Position numbers and translations under genes: made by a program | Assembly: GCA_009785655.1 (NCBI GenBank) | Contig: WQVW01000134.1 | Coordinates: forward strand, 1-5,176 | Length of the DNA stretch: 5,176 nt | Source of the DNA: Oscillospiraceae bacterium | GTDB taxonomy: Bacteria > Bacillota > Clostridia > Oscillospirales > Oscillospiraceae | Direction of reading: 5' to 3' | Notes under the pieces: generated by a model | What the model was told of the DNA's origin: nothing | What the model saw: only the letters and a program-made list of their open reading frames with translations | The model's database searches: none | Shown: positions 1 to 5,176 of the stretch, piece after piece | Numbering within the stretch: position 1 is the first letter of the stretch | Layout of the letters: every line of letters starts with the position of its first letter

Positions 1-717
1 AGAGATCGTGTGGTGCTGGATGAAGCACTTGCCTGGCGGTTATTCGGCTCTGTGCGTGTTGCGGGTCTTGAAATAACGATAGGCGGCCGGCCGCATACGA
101 TTGCCGGTGTTGTTTCGCGCGATAATGATTTCGCCACTTCAAGAGCTTATACGGACGGGGCAGGGCTGTTTATGTCGTACGAGTCATTGCGCGAATTGAC
201 GGACGGAGAAGCGAGGATAAGCACTTACATGATCGTGCTGTCTGACCCGATCACCGGATTTGCACTCAGTATATTGACAGAGGCTTTCCCCGCGAATGGT
301 GCGCACATTGTTGAAAACAGCGCACGTTATTCGCTTTCAAACACATTTAACACCATCGCCTCATTTGGAGAACGGAGTATGCGGGCGGATGGAATGATTT
401 TCCCATACTGGGAAAATGCCGCGCGCTATACGGAGGATTGGCTGGCGCTGTTGTTGGCATTATCACTGGCGTTTATCGTATGTCCAGCGGTGTTCGGTGT
501 GATTTATGGTGTGAAGGCCATTTGCTGCGGCGTGAAGCGCGGCAAAGGCATTTTGACCGAAAAGGGTGAGGCACGTGATAAGCGTGAGGCTGAAAAATAC
601 CTGATGAACAACGTGAATGTAGAAGAGTCTGTCGCGTACAGCATTGACGATATTATGCGAGAGATCATAGAGGAACAGACAGAAACAGAAGAATCAGAAA
701 AGCAGGAGATTACATAA
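1..717 (+). CDS. MacB/FtsX-like ABC permease-type membrane protein, C-terminal part (5' end outside window)
   Basis: The reading frame is open from base 1 (R-D-R-V-V-L-D-E...), so the gene starts upstream; the GTG at base 10 is probably just an internal valine. Residues are numbered here with that GTG as 1. The segment 2-34 (VLDEALAWRLFGS ... GLEITIGGRPHTIAGVV) resembles the end of a MacB-type extracytoplasmic core domain, where a small beta domain follows an 'A..LFG..VG..I...G....I.GV' pattern. Residues 35-140 would be the rest of the extracellular domain. One clear membrane helix lies at about 143-170 (WLALLLALSLAFIVCPAVF...), followed by cysteines 172-173 and a basic KRGKG stop-transfer. 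A charged cytoplasmic tail of about 60 residues follows, ending very acidic (EEQTETEESEKQE). Classical MacB/FtsX permeases have three helices after the core domain; only one is seen here, so transport function is uncertain. The stop overlaps the next gene's start, implying translational coupling. The family call is from pattern recognition only. Confidence 0.62.
   Translation, partial: RDRVVLDEALAWRLFGSVRVAGLEITIGGRPHTIAGVVSRDNDFATSRAYTDGAGLFMSYESLRELTDGEARISTYMIVLSDPITGFALSILTEAFPANGAHIVENSARYSLSNTFNTIASFGERSMRADGMIFPYWENAARYTEDWLALLLALSLAFIVCPAVFGVIYGVKAICCGVKRGKGILTEKGEARDKREAEKYLMNNVNVEESVAYSIDDIMREIIEEQTETEESEKQEIT
704..708 (+). promoter_or_regulatory. Ribosome binding site AGGAG for the UgpC-type ATPase, inside the upstream gene
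   Basis: AGGAG lies 8 nt before the ATG at 717 and within the last codons of the preceding gene. Together with the TAATG stop/start overlap (715-719), this fixes the ATPase start and indicates coupled translation of the two genes. Confidence 0.85.
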
Positions 718-1835
718 TGGCCAGCATTACCTTCAATAATGTTCGGAAAGTCTATCCCAACGGTGTGGTTGCCGTGCAAAGCTTTAATATGGAGATCGCC
801 GACCAGGAATTCGTTGTACTGGTTGGCCCTTCGGGTTGTGGAAAGTCCACCACGCTGCGCATGATAGCGGGTTTGGAAGGCATAACGGATGGGGAACTTT
901 ATCTTGGTGACAGGCTGATCAATGACGTGGCGCCGAAGAATCGTGACATCTCCATGGTGTTTCAGAATTACGCGCTCTATCCGCATTTGACGGTTTTTGA
1001 TAACATCGCTTTCGGACTGAAACTCCGCCGTGTGCCGCGAAAAATTATACGCAAAAAAGTTGAAGATGTGGCAAAAGTGTTGGATCTGGGGGAGCTTTTA
1101 CAGCGGAAGCCGAAAGCGTTATCCGGCGGACAGCGTCAGCGTGTCGCGCTGGGGCGTGCCATTGTGCGGGAGCCCTCGGCCTTCTTGCTGGATGAACCGT
1201 TATCTAACCTGGACGCGAATCTGCGTACGCAAATGCGTTCCGAGATTAAAAAACTGCACTATCAATTGGGCGCGACTTTTGTATACGTGACGCATGACCA
1301 GACGGAAGCCATGACGATGGGCGACAGGCTGGTTGTGATGAAAGACGGCTTCATACAGCAGGTAGATACCCCGCAGAATTTGTATGACCGCCCCTGCAAT
1401 CTGTTCGTTGCCGGATTCATCGGTTCACCGAAGATGAACACTTTAGCGGCGACACTGGAACGGCGTGACGGCGGCCTGGTTGCCGTATTCAATGGGGGCG
1501 AGCTGACTATTCCCGCGTCCCGCCTTTATGACGGTTCGCTTGATGGATATGTCGGGAAAGATGTCATCCTGGGTATCCGGCCGGAAAACTTTCACATGGA
1601 AAGCGAACACGCAAATATTCCCAACTCATGCCTGATAAACACCCGGGTGGAGCTTTCAGAGCAGATGGGTTCCGGCGTGTATTTGTACGTCATGTGCGGA
1701 GACACACAGCTTATCGCCACACTGCCAACGTATGGCGCCGCGCGCCACGGAGAAAGTGTCCGCCTGACCCTCGACTGTGAAAAGCTGTACATATTCGATA
1801 AAGACAGTGAAGAGATAATCGTGGGGAATAAATAG
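717..1835 (+). CDS. ugpC: ABC transporter ATP-binding protein, UgpC/MsmX/MalK family
   Basis: This is a complete 372-residue cytoplasmic ATPase of the carbohydrate-uptake (CUT1) class, which powers import of oligosaccharides or glycerol-3-phosphate by binding pairs of membrane permeases. All nucleotide-binding motifs are intact: Walker A GPSGCGKST (37-45), Q-loop Q83 in VFQNYALYPH, signature LSGGQ (135-139), Walker B FLLDEP (156-161), D-loop SNLD (163-166) and switch histidine H193 in THDQTEAM. The C-terminal part, about 235-365, is the MalK-type regulatory OB/TOBE region; it contains GIRPENF, a hallmark of this group. The length is normal for the family. The start is set by AGGAG 8 nt upstream and overlaps the previous stop by one base. 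No sugar permease or binding protein follows; a strong terminator closes the operon. It may therefore be a shared, MsmX-like ATPase (inference). The symbol reflects the family name in common use; the substrate cannot be read from the sequence. Confidence 0.95.
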   Translation: MASITFNNVRKVYPNGVVAVQSFNMEIADQEFVVLVGPSGCGKSTTLRMIAGLEGITDGELYLGDRLINDVAPKNRDISMVFQNYALYPHLTVFDNIAFGLKLRRVPRKIIRKKVEDVAKVLDLGELLQRKPKALSGGQRQRVALGRAIVREPSAFLLDEPLSNLDANLRTQMRSEIKKLHYQLGATFVYVTHDQTEAMTMGDRLVVMKDGFIQQVDTPQNLYDRPCNLFVAGFIGSPKMNTLAATLERRDGGLVAVFNGGELTIPASRLYDGSLDGYVGKDVILGIRPENFHMESEHANIPNSCLINTRVELSEQMGSGVYLYVMCGDTQLIATLPTYGAARHGESVRLTLDCEKLYIFDKDSEEIIVGNK

Positions 1836-1841
1836 CTGTTT

Positions 1842-1875
1842 AAAAGCACCCCATCCGTGAGGATGGGGTGCTTTT
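1842..1875 (+). terminator. Strong intrinsic terminator of the ATPase operon, probably bidirectional
   Basis: A perfect 15-bp stem (AAAAGCACCCCATCC at 1842-1856, complement at 1861-1875) encloses the tetraloop GTGA (1857-1860), which fits the stable GNRA class. It starts 6 nt after the ATPase stop. The stem ends in TTTT followed by CTCTC on the plus strand; on the minus strand the same stem ends in TTTT too, so it could also stop transcription coming from the right. Confidence 0.93.
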
Positions 1876-1907
1876 CTCTCGCGTCATTTTAAAGTAATCA
1901 ATAAATA

Positions 1908-1933
1908 AAAGCGGAGACGTATGTCTCCGCTTT
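1908..1933 (-). terminator. Intrinsic terminator of the minus-strand dehydrogenase gene
   Basis: An 11-bp perfect stem (AAAGCGGAGAC at 1908-1918, complement at 1923-1933, loop GTAT at 1919-1922) lies 17 nt beyond the dehydrogenase stop codon. Read on the minus strand it is followed by TTTTATTTATT, a good U-rich tail. With the neighbouring terminator it insulates the two convergent transcription units. Confidence 0.9.
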
Positions 1934-1950
1934 CTAAAGTTATACGATTG

Positions 1951-2913
1951 TTATTCAGGAAATCCGGTGAATCCCGGTCCCATGGTACACAGAATCATTG
2001 TCAATTCCATGTCCGACACACGCCGTGATGGCGGCGCATCAAGGCCGGCTGTTTCAGGTTTCGGGAACGGATAGTTCATCGCCTTCAGCGCGTCGAATAC
2101 AATGATTCCGGAACCATGGAGCGTGTCTGCGTTCAAGATTGAATAGACCATTGCCGCGCCGCCGGACTCCGGCGGAACCATGCCTTCAAAGCCGGGCATG
2201 GCGAACATAGCAGGATCAAACTTGGGTGCGCCTTCCGGACGTGGCGGCATTTTGGACAGATCAAACCGCCCAACGCCGGCCGGAGTCAAGCAGAACACGT
2301 TGACGCCGGTGTCTTTTACTTCGTTGGCAAGTGACATGACAATAGACGTCGCCGCCGCTTTACCGGCAGTATAGATTGATCCCCCAACCATCGGCGGGGC
2401 ATAATGGAACTGTGTGGCACTGTATACGACGACGCCGTATTTGCGCTCAATCATCCCTGGGACGAACGCTTTAATCAAAAGCATTGTTCCGCGTGCGGAG
2501 ATGGCGTAAGACGCGTCAAGATCACTGATATCTGAACCCAATACCGGGCCGTTCAGGCGCATGTTCATCGCGTTGTTGATAAGGATATCCACTTTGCCGA
2601 ATTTTTCAAACGCTTTGGCCGCCAGGTTGCTGACATCATCATCTTTGGTGATGTCGCACTTGACAAACAGGGCGCGGTCATCTTCGTTCTCTGCGTTGAT
2701 GACACGTTCAGTTTCTTTACCGTTTACCTCGTTGATATCCGTGACAACGACGTTAGCCCCGGCCCATGCGATCGCCCGTGCGTACCCTAAACCGACATTG
2801 CTTGCCCCGCCGGTAACCACTGCGACTTTGCCTTTCAATGAATCTTTCTTCAAGCCGGTATATGCCAAATCCACAGGCATAATGTTCAGAATTTCGCTTG
2901 TTACTGTTGCCAT
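1951..2913 (-). CDS. Short-chain dehydrogenase/reductase (SDR family), NAD(P)-dependent, with terminal extensions
   Basis: This 320-residue soluble protein has a Rossmann fold of the classical SDR type and should oxidise or reduce an alcohol/carbonyl group; the substrate is unknown. The cofactor loop is TGGASNVG (34-41), where the usual second glycine is N39. D59 at the end of beta-2 (VVVTD) suggests NAD(H) preference. D87-I88 and NNA (113-115) follow. The catalytic pair is Y181 and K185 (YTAGK); the serine is probably S165, though the S-to-Y spacing is about three residues longer than usual. The usual catalytic Asn position appears to be S139 (AISARG). The PG motif reads P211-A212. Classical SDRs have about 250 residues; here there is a leader of about 26 residues and a long C-terminal part rich in Pro and Met (222-320). 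The start is set by AGGAGG (2922-2927) 8 nt upstream. It has its own promoter and terminator, so it is probably monocistronic. Family call is firm, specific function open. Confidence 0.92.
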   Translation of the reverse strand: MATVTSEILNIMPVDLAYTGLKKDSLKGKVAVVTGGASNVGLGYARAIAWAGANVVVTDINEVNGKETERVINAENEDDRALFVKCDITKDDDVSNLAAKAFEKFGKVDILINNAMNMRLNGPVLGSDISDLDASYAISARGTMLLIKAFVPGMIERKYGVVVYSATQFHYAPPMVGGSIYTAGKAAATSIVMSLANEVKDTGVNVFCLTPAGVGRFDLSKMPPRPEGAPKFDPAMFAMPGFEGMVPPESGGAAMVYSILNADTLHGSGIIVFDALKAMNYPFPKPETAGLDAPPSRRVSDMELTMILCTMGPGFTGFPE

Positions 2914-2921
2914 AAAACTAG

Positions 2922-2927
2922 CCTCCT
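2922..2927 (-). promoter_or_regulatory. Ribosome binding site AGGAGG of the dehydrogenase gene
   Basis: A perfect consensus Shine-Dalgarno on the minus strand, 8 nt before the ATG at 2913. It supports this start over the internal Met12 and suggests high translation. Confidence 0.9.
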
Positions 2928-2952
2928 ATACAATATGTAAAATTTTCATATC

Positions 2953-2984
2953 ATTATAGTAGTGCATCATATGCAAAAAGTCAA
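2953..2984 (-). promoter_or_regulatory. Probable promoter of the dehydrogenase gene, long spacer with central dyad
   Basis: On the minus strand, TTGACT (2979-2984) serves as -35 and a perfect TATAAT (2953-2958) as -10, with a 20-bp spacer instead of about 17. The spacer carries the dyad TGCATCATATGCA (2963-2975), centred almost exactly in it. A weaker alternative -10, TACTAT, sits three bases closer to the -35 and gives a 17-bp spacer. The expected transcript start is near 2945, leaving a leader of about 32 nt with the ribosome binding site. Confidence 0.7.
2963..2975. repeat. 13-bp dyad (TGCAT-N3-ATGCA) inside the dehydrogenase promoter, candidate operator
   Basis: Two perfect 5-bp inverted arms around a 3-bp centre lie between the -35 and -10 boxes. 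A dyad in this position with a 19-20 bp spacer is typical of promoters controlled by MerR-family activators; a repressor site is equally possible. No regulator gene is in the window. Confidence 0.5.
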
Positions 2985-3014
2985 GAGAGTTAGTGAATAT
3001 TCACTAACTCTCTT
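2983..3014 (-). terminator. Perfect 32-bp palindrome: terminator of the YczE-like gene and/or operator
   Basis: The half-site AAGAGAGTTAGTGAAT (2983-2998) is followed directly by its exact complement (2999-3014). The palindrome covers the last codons and the TAG stop of the YczE-like gene and touches two bases of the -35 box of the dehydrogenase promoter. As RNA on the minus strand it folds into about a 14-bp stem with an AUAU loop, followed after three bases (GAC) by UUUUU, so it can act as an intrinsic terminator. The stem is AT-rich and the U-run is offset, and perfect symmetry with no spacer also fits a repressor operator. Confidence 0.65.
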
Positions 3015-3705
3015 CTTTAGGCCGATACAGGTCGATTTTGCGCAGGAGGGGATCTACGGCTTTTCGGATCCACGGCATGACTCTTCCAACACAGATAGCG
3101 GCGATAATCGTACCTTCACGTATGCCGACCAGGCTGCCCAGGAATATGAACGAGAGCGCGATGGATGTCACAACAAGCGCAGAATCCAGCATCATCTTAA
3201 TGATGTGGAATTTGCTTTTCGGCACCACCTGCACAATCGTCAGTATAAGTCCTTCCAGTGGCAGCGGTGAAATTTTGGCGTCCACAAACAGGATGATGCC
3301 CAGTGCGATGATCACGATGCTTATTGCCAGCATGGCAAGCTGACCAAAGTATGTAGGTATACGGAAATCCCCGATAATCCATCTGGCAAGATCCACAAAA
3401 TACCCAAACATGGTGGATGCTACAATCTGTGCGATTCTAATCGGCTTGAACTTTTTCCGCAATATGATCAGCTGAATCAGTATAAAAAAACAGAACGTTA
3501 TGTTAATAAATGTCCCGGTACTCCATGCTCTGCCGCCTCTGTAAGCGTAGTCTATCCGACTTAACATATAGCCCAGTGAAGATACCGGTGAAACGCCCAG
3601 ATAGGCATTAATTGAAATGGCAACACCCATCGCCAGTATGAATAACCCCACAACCCAAACGATCACTCGTCTGACTAATCTCTGGTTTCTTACTTTCTCT
3701 CTCAA
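3004..3705 (-). CDS. YczE-type integral membrane protein (COG2364/DUF6198-like), function unknown
   Basis: A 233-residue hydrophobic protein. After a basic N-terminus (MREKVRNQRLVRR) it shows membrane segments at about 14-34, 64-82, 91-111, 119-141, 167-195 (long, with the G190 region) and possibly 198-213. The first helix runs into AMGVAISINAYLGVSPVSSL (25-44), matching the 'G.a..i.A.lGvsP.d.l' signature of the YczE/YyaS/YitT group of small membrane proteins. The loop at 142-152 (DAKISPLPLEG) resembles a second copy of that pattern, as expected for this family. The tail after 214 is basic and cytoplasmic. The family's biochemical role is not established, and nothing here suggests a substrate. 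Translation starts at TTG, supported by GGAGGT 9 nt upstream; no in-frame ATG is near. It has its own promoter with an extended -10, divergent from comEC, and the stop lies inside a 32-bp palindrome that may end transcription. Confidence 0.85.
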   Translation of the reverse strand: MREKVRNQRLVRRVIVWVVGLFILAMGVAISINAYLGVSPVSSLGYMLSRIDYAYRGGRAWSTGTFINITFCFFILIQLIILRKKFKPIRIAQIVASTMFGYFVDLARWIIGDFRIPTYFGQLAMLAISIVIIALGIILFVDAKISPLPLEGLILTIVQVVPKSKFHIIKMMLDSALVVTSIALSFIFLGSLVGIREGTIIAAICVGRVMPWIRKAVDPLLRKIDLYRPKEES

Positions 3706-3714
3706 ACGTGTCCT

Positions 3715-3720
3715 ACCTCC
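3715..3720 (-). promoter_or_regulatory. Ribosome binding site GGAGGT fixing a TTG start for the YczE-like gene
   Basis: On the minus strand GGAGGT is 9 nt before TTG (3705-3703). No ATG or GTG lies at suitable distance in frame, so this site is what decides the TTG start. Confidence 0.85.
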
Positions 3721-3731
3721 GATTTTTGTTC

Positions 3732-3760
3732 ATTATAGCAGTTGCGCTGAAATTTTGCAA
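3732..3760 (-). promoter_or_regulatory. Promoter of the YczE-like gene, extended -10
   Basis: On the minus strand TTGCAA (3755-3760), a 17-bp spacer, and TGCTATAAT (-10 hexamer 3732-3737 with the TGn extension). Both spacing and -10 match the sigma-A consensus; the -35 matches 4 of 6. The transcript would start about 20 nt before the TTG start, just ahead of the ribosome binding site. Confidence 0.85.
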
Positions 3761-3766
3761 CTGAAC

Positions 3767-3796
3767 TTGCAAGAGTGGAGTGAAATGTTATATAAT
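3767..3796 (+). promoter_or_regulatory. Promoter of comEC, divergent
   Basis: TTGCAA (3767-3772), an 18-bp spacer and a perfect TATAAT (3791-3796). It lies back to back with the YczE-like promoter; the two identical -35 hexamers are only 6 bp apart. The expected transcript start is near 3803, giving a leader of about 45 nt in which I see no hairpin or other regulatory element. Confidence 0.75.
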
Positions 3797-3848
3797 ATGT
3801 AAAGATTGTCCGAAACTGTAAAATGATTTAGCATTGACGGGGTTGTGT

Positions 3849-5176
3849 ATGCGTAAGCTGGCTACAGCGGCGTTTTCCTTCGCGGCCGCGATATTTCTCT
3901 CGTTGTATTTATTAGCGAATCATTGGCTGTTGATCGGCGGGGCGCTTGTCGCAGCGGCGTCTTTGTGCGGACTTTTATTCAAAGGCGATGTGCGCGTCCG
4001 TATTTTTATCGTGTGTGTATCGTTTGCCGTCGGTTTGATTTGGAGCTGGGCGTTCAGCGCGATTGTCACCGCACCGGCAGGGGAATTGCATGATCAATTT
4101 GCAACAGTGACGGCAGTGGTCACAGACTTTCCTGTCCCCCGGACTCGTGGCTATCATGTTGAGGTCAGGATTCGCCAACATGAGGGGGAGGACATCAGGC
4201 CAATCGGCGCGAGACTGCGATATTTCCGCACGACGGAGTTGCAGCCGGGTGACGTGATTGAATTCATGGCTCGATTCTCACGTACTGACGGTGTGGATGA
4301 CCTAGACAGGATAGATGCATTGAGTTCCCGCGGGGCGTTTTTATCGGCACTGATTGCAAGTGATATTGAGGTGGTGGGTTCCGCCGGGCGATGGCGGTAT
4401 TTTCCGCAAAGACTGTCCTATGCCATGGCGAACATGGCGGACAGGCTATTCCCAGAAGACGTGTCCCCATTCATGCAGGCATTGATTGTGGGCAGGCGTG
4501 CGGATTTGAGCACCGATGTCGGATTGAACGCCGCGCTGGCCGCTTCCGGAATCACCCACGTCGTTTCGGTATCCGGTTTGCATGTGACGTTTTTGATGGG
4601 ATTTCTTGCCGTGTTTATAGACAGGAAAAAACGGCTTTTTGCAATGATAGGATTGCCGGTGTTGTTTCTGTTCATGATGATGACAGGCTTGCAGCCGCCA
4701 GTGGTTCGTGCCGGAATCATGCAGATGTTTTTGATCTGCGGACCGATTTTCGGGAGGAAAAGTGACAGCATTACCTCGATTTCAGCGTCTTTGCTGATTT
4801 TGCTTGCAATGAATCCGTATTCCGCCGGTTCAATTGGCTTGCAACTGTCATTCTCTGCAACTGTTGGACTGATCCTTTTCACGCCCAGAATCCATTTAGT
4901 CTTTACAAACGCATTGCGCAGAACAAAGTTGTATGACAAAAGCGTACGCGCGCATGTGTTACGCGTCATCACATCCAGCCTGTCAACGACTTTCGGCGCA
5001 ATTTTATTGACCATTCCGCTGACGGCGATACATTTCGGGCGCGTGGCGATCGCTTCGCCGATCACGAACCTTTTAACGCTGTGGGCGGTGTCGATAGCGT
5101 TTACGTTTGGGATGGTTGCCAGTGTGCTTGGTTTTATTTTCATGCCGCTCGGTGCAGTTGTTGCGTATCCCGTCAC
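3849..5176 (+). CDS. comEC: ComEC/Rec2 family DNA uptake channel, N-terminal part (3' end outside window)
   Basis: An open frame of 442 codons with no stop before the window ends. ComEC forms the inner-membrane channel that brings single-stranded DNA into the cell during natural transformation. Two N-terminal membrane segments lie at about 5-23 and 26-45, with a third at 51-74. An OB-fold (DUF4131-like) domain spans roughly 80-178 (FATVTAVVTDFP; LQPGDVIEFMARF). The Competence domain starts near 205 and is diagnosed by FMQALIVGRRADLS (208-221) and AASGITHVVSVSGLHVTFLM (231-250), the conserved 'L..G....l......aGl.HllaiSGlHv' pattern, followed by further helices, PPVVRAGIM (283-291) and MNPYSAGSIGLQLSFSATVG (321-340). 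The C-terminal metallo-beta-lactamase-like domain, if present, lies beyond the window. The ATG start is preceded by only a weak GACGGGG (3836-3842) 6 nt upstream; in-frame TTG codons at 3843 and 3834 are alternatives. Confidence 0.93.
   Translation, partial: MRKLATAAFSFAAAIFLSLYLLANHWLLIGGALVAAASLCGLLFKGDVRVRIFIVCVSFAVGLIWSWAFSAIVTAPAGELHDQFATVTAVVTDFPVPRTRGYHVEVRIRQHEGEDIRPIGARLRYFRTTELQPGDVIEFMARFSRTDGVDDLDRIDALSSRGAFLSALIASDIEVVGSAGRWRYFPQRLSYAMANMADRLFPEDVSPFMQALIVGRRADLSTDVGLNAALAASGITHVVSVSGLHVTFLMGFLAVFIDRKKRLFAMIGLPVLFLFMMMTGLQPPVVRAGIMQMFLICGPIFGRKSDSITSISASLLILLAMNPYSAGSIGLQLSFSATVGLILFTPRIHLVFTNALRRTKLYDKSVRAHVLRVITSSLSTTFGAILLTIPLTAIHFGRVAIASPITNLLTLWAVSIAFTFGMVASVLGFIFMPLGAVVAYPV

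Noticed and set aside
504..986. Minus-strand open frame of 160 codons across the permease/ATPase junction
   Set aside because: It is antisense to two well-supported genes, including the Walker A and Q-loop region of the ATPase, and has no convincing ribosome binding site or protein pattern.
1030..1492. Short open frames inside the ATPase gene in other frames
   Set aside because: They overlap intact, strongly conserved ATPase motifs and are out-of-frame shadows.
1836..1950. Possible small RNA gene or riboswitch in the hairpin-rich intergenic stretch
   Set aside because: The two hairpins are fully explained as terminators of the convergent genes, and no promoter or conserved aptamer-like structure is visible between them.
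2561..2959. Plus-strand open frame of 132 codons opposite the dehydrogenase
   Set aside because: It mirrors the Rossmann-fold part of the SDR gene and has low-complexity Ser/Thr/Ala/Leu composition typical of antisense reading.
2983..3014. Attachment site or insertion-sequence end at the 32-bp palindrome
   Set aside because: There is no transposase or integrase gene, no target duplication and no second copy in the window.
2962..3343. Two overlapping plus-strand open frames of about 100 codons opposite the YczE-like gene
   Set aside because: Both are antisense to a membrane protein gene with clear family signature, and neither has a family pattern.
4418..5176. Long minus-strand open frame of 252 codons opposite comEC
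   Set aside because: It lies wholly antisense to a clear ComEC coding frame, its translation has no recognisable family pattern, and it is open only because of the codon bias of the sense gene.

Overview
The window looks like ordinary chromosome of a low-to-mid-GC Gram-positive bacterium, most likely an anaerobic member of the Clostridia (Firmicutes). This is inferred from strong AGGAGG-type ribosome binding sites, a TTG start, sigma-A-like promoters, compact intrinsic terminators, and the gene families present (MsmX/UgpC-type ATPase, YczE-type membrane protein, ComEC). I saw no RNA gene, insertion sequence, CRISPR array, phage gene or origin. Species cannot be named from the sequence.

Layout. 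Bases 1-1835 (+) hold the end of an operon: the C-terminal part of a MacB/FtsX-like permease or membrane protein, whose stop codon overlaps the start of a complete UgpC/MsmX-type sugar ABC transporter ATPase. Bases 1836-1950 hold two strong back-to-back terminators that separate this operon from genes converging on it. Bases 1951-2913 (-) encode a short-chain dehydrogenase/reductase with long terminal extensions and several non-canonical motif residues. Bases 2914-3003 hold its promoter, which has a dyad in an unusually long -35/-10 spacer, next to a perfect 32-bp palindrome. Bases 3004-3705 (-) encode a YczE-type integral membrane protein with a TTG start. Bases 3706-3848 are a divergent promoter region. 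Bases 3849-5176 (+) are the N-terminal 442 codons of ComEC, the DNA uptake channel; it has no stop and runs off the window.

How the genes relate. The first two genes are translationally coupled, but the ATPase belongs to the sugar-importer class and the partner does not look like a sugar permease, so the pairing is not a standard transporter. The ATPase has no sugar permease or binding protein downstream before its terminator, which fits a shared ATPase serving several importers. The dehydrogenase and the YczE-like gene lie in tandem but each has its own promoter. The YczE-like gene and comEC are transcribed divergently from promoters whose -35 boxes are identical (TTGCAA) and 6 bp apart. No complete new system is evident. 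The most interesting signals are the regulatory DNA upstream of the dehydrogenase and the atypical permease fragment.
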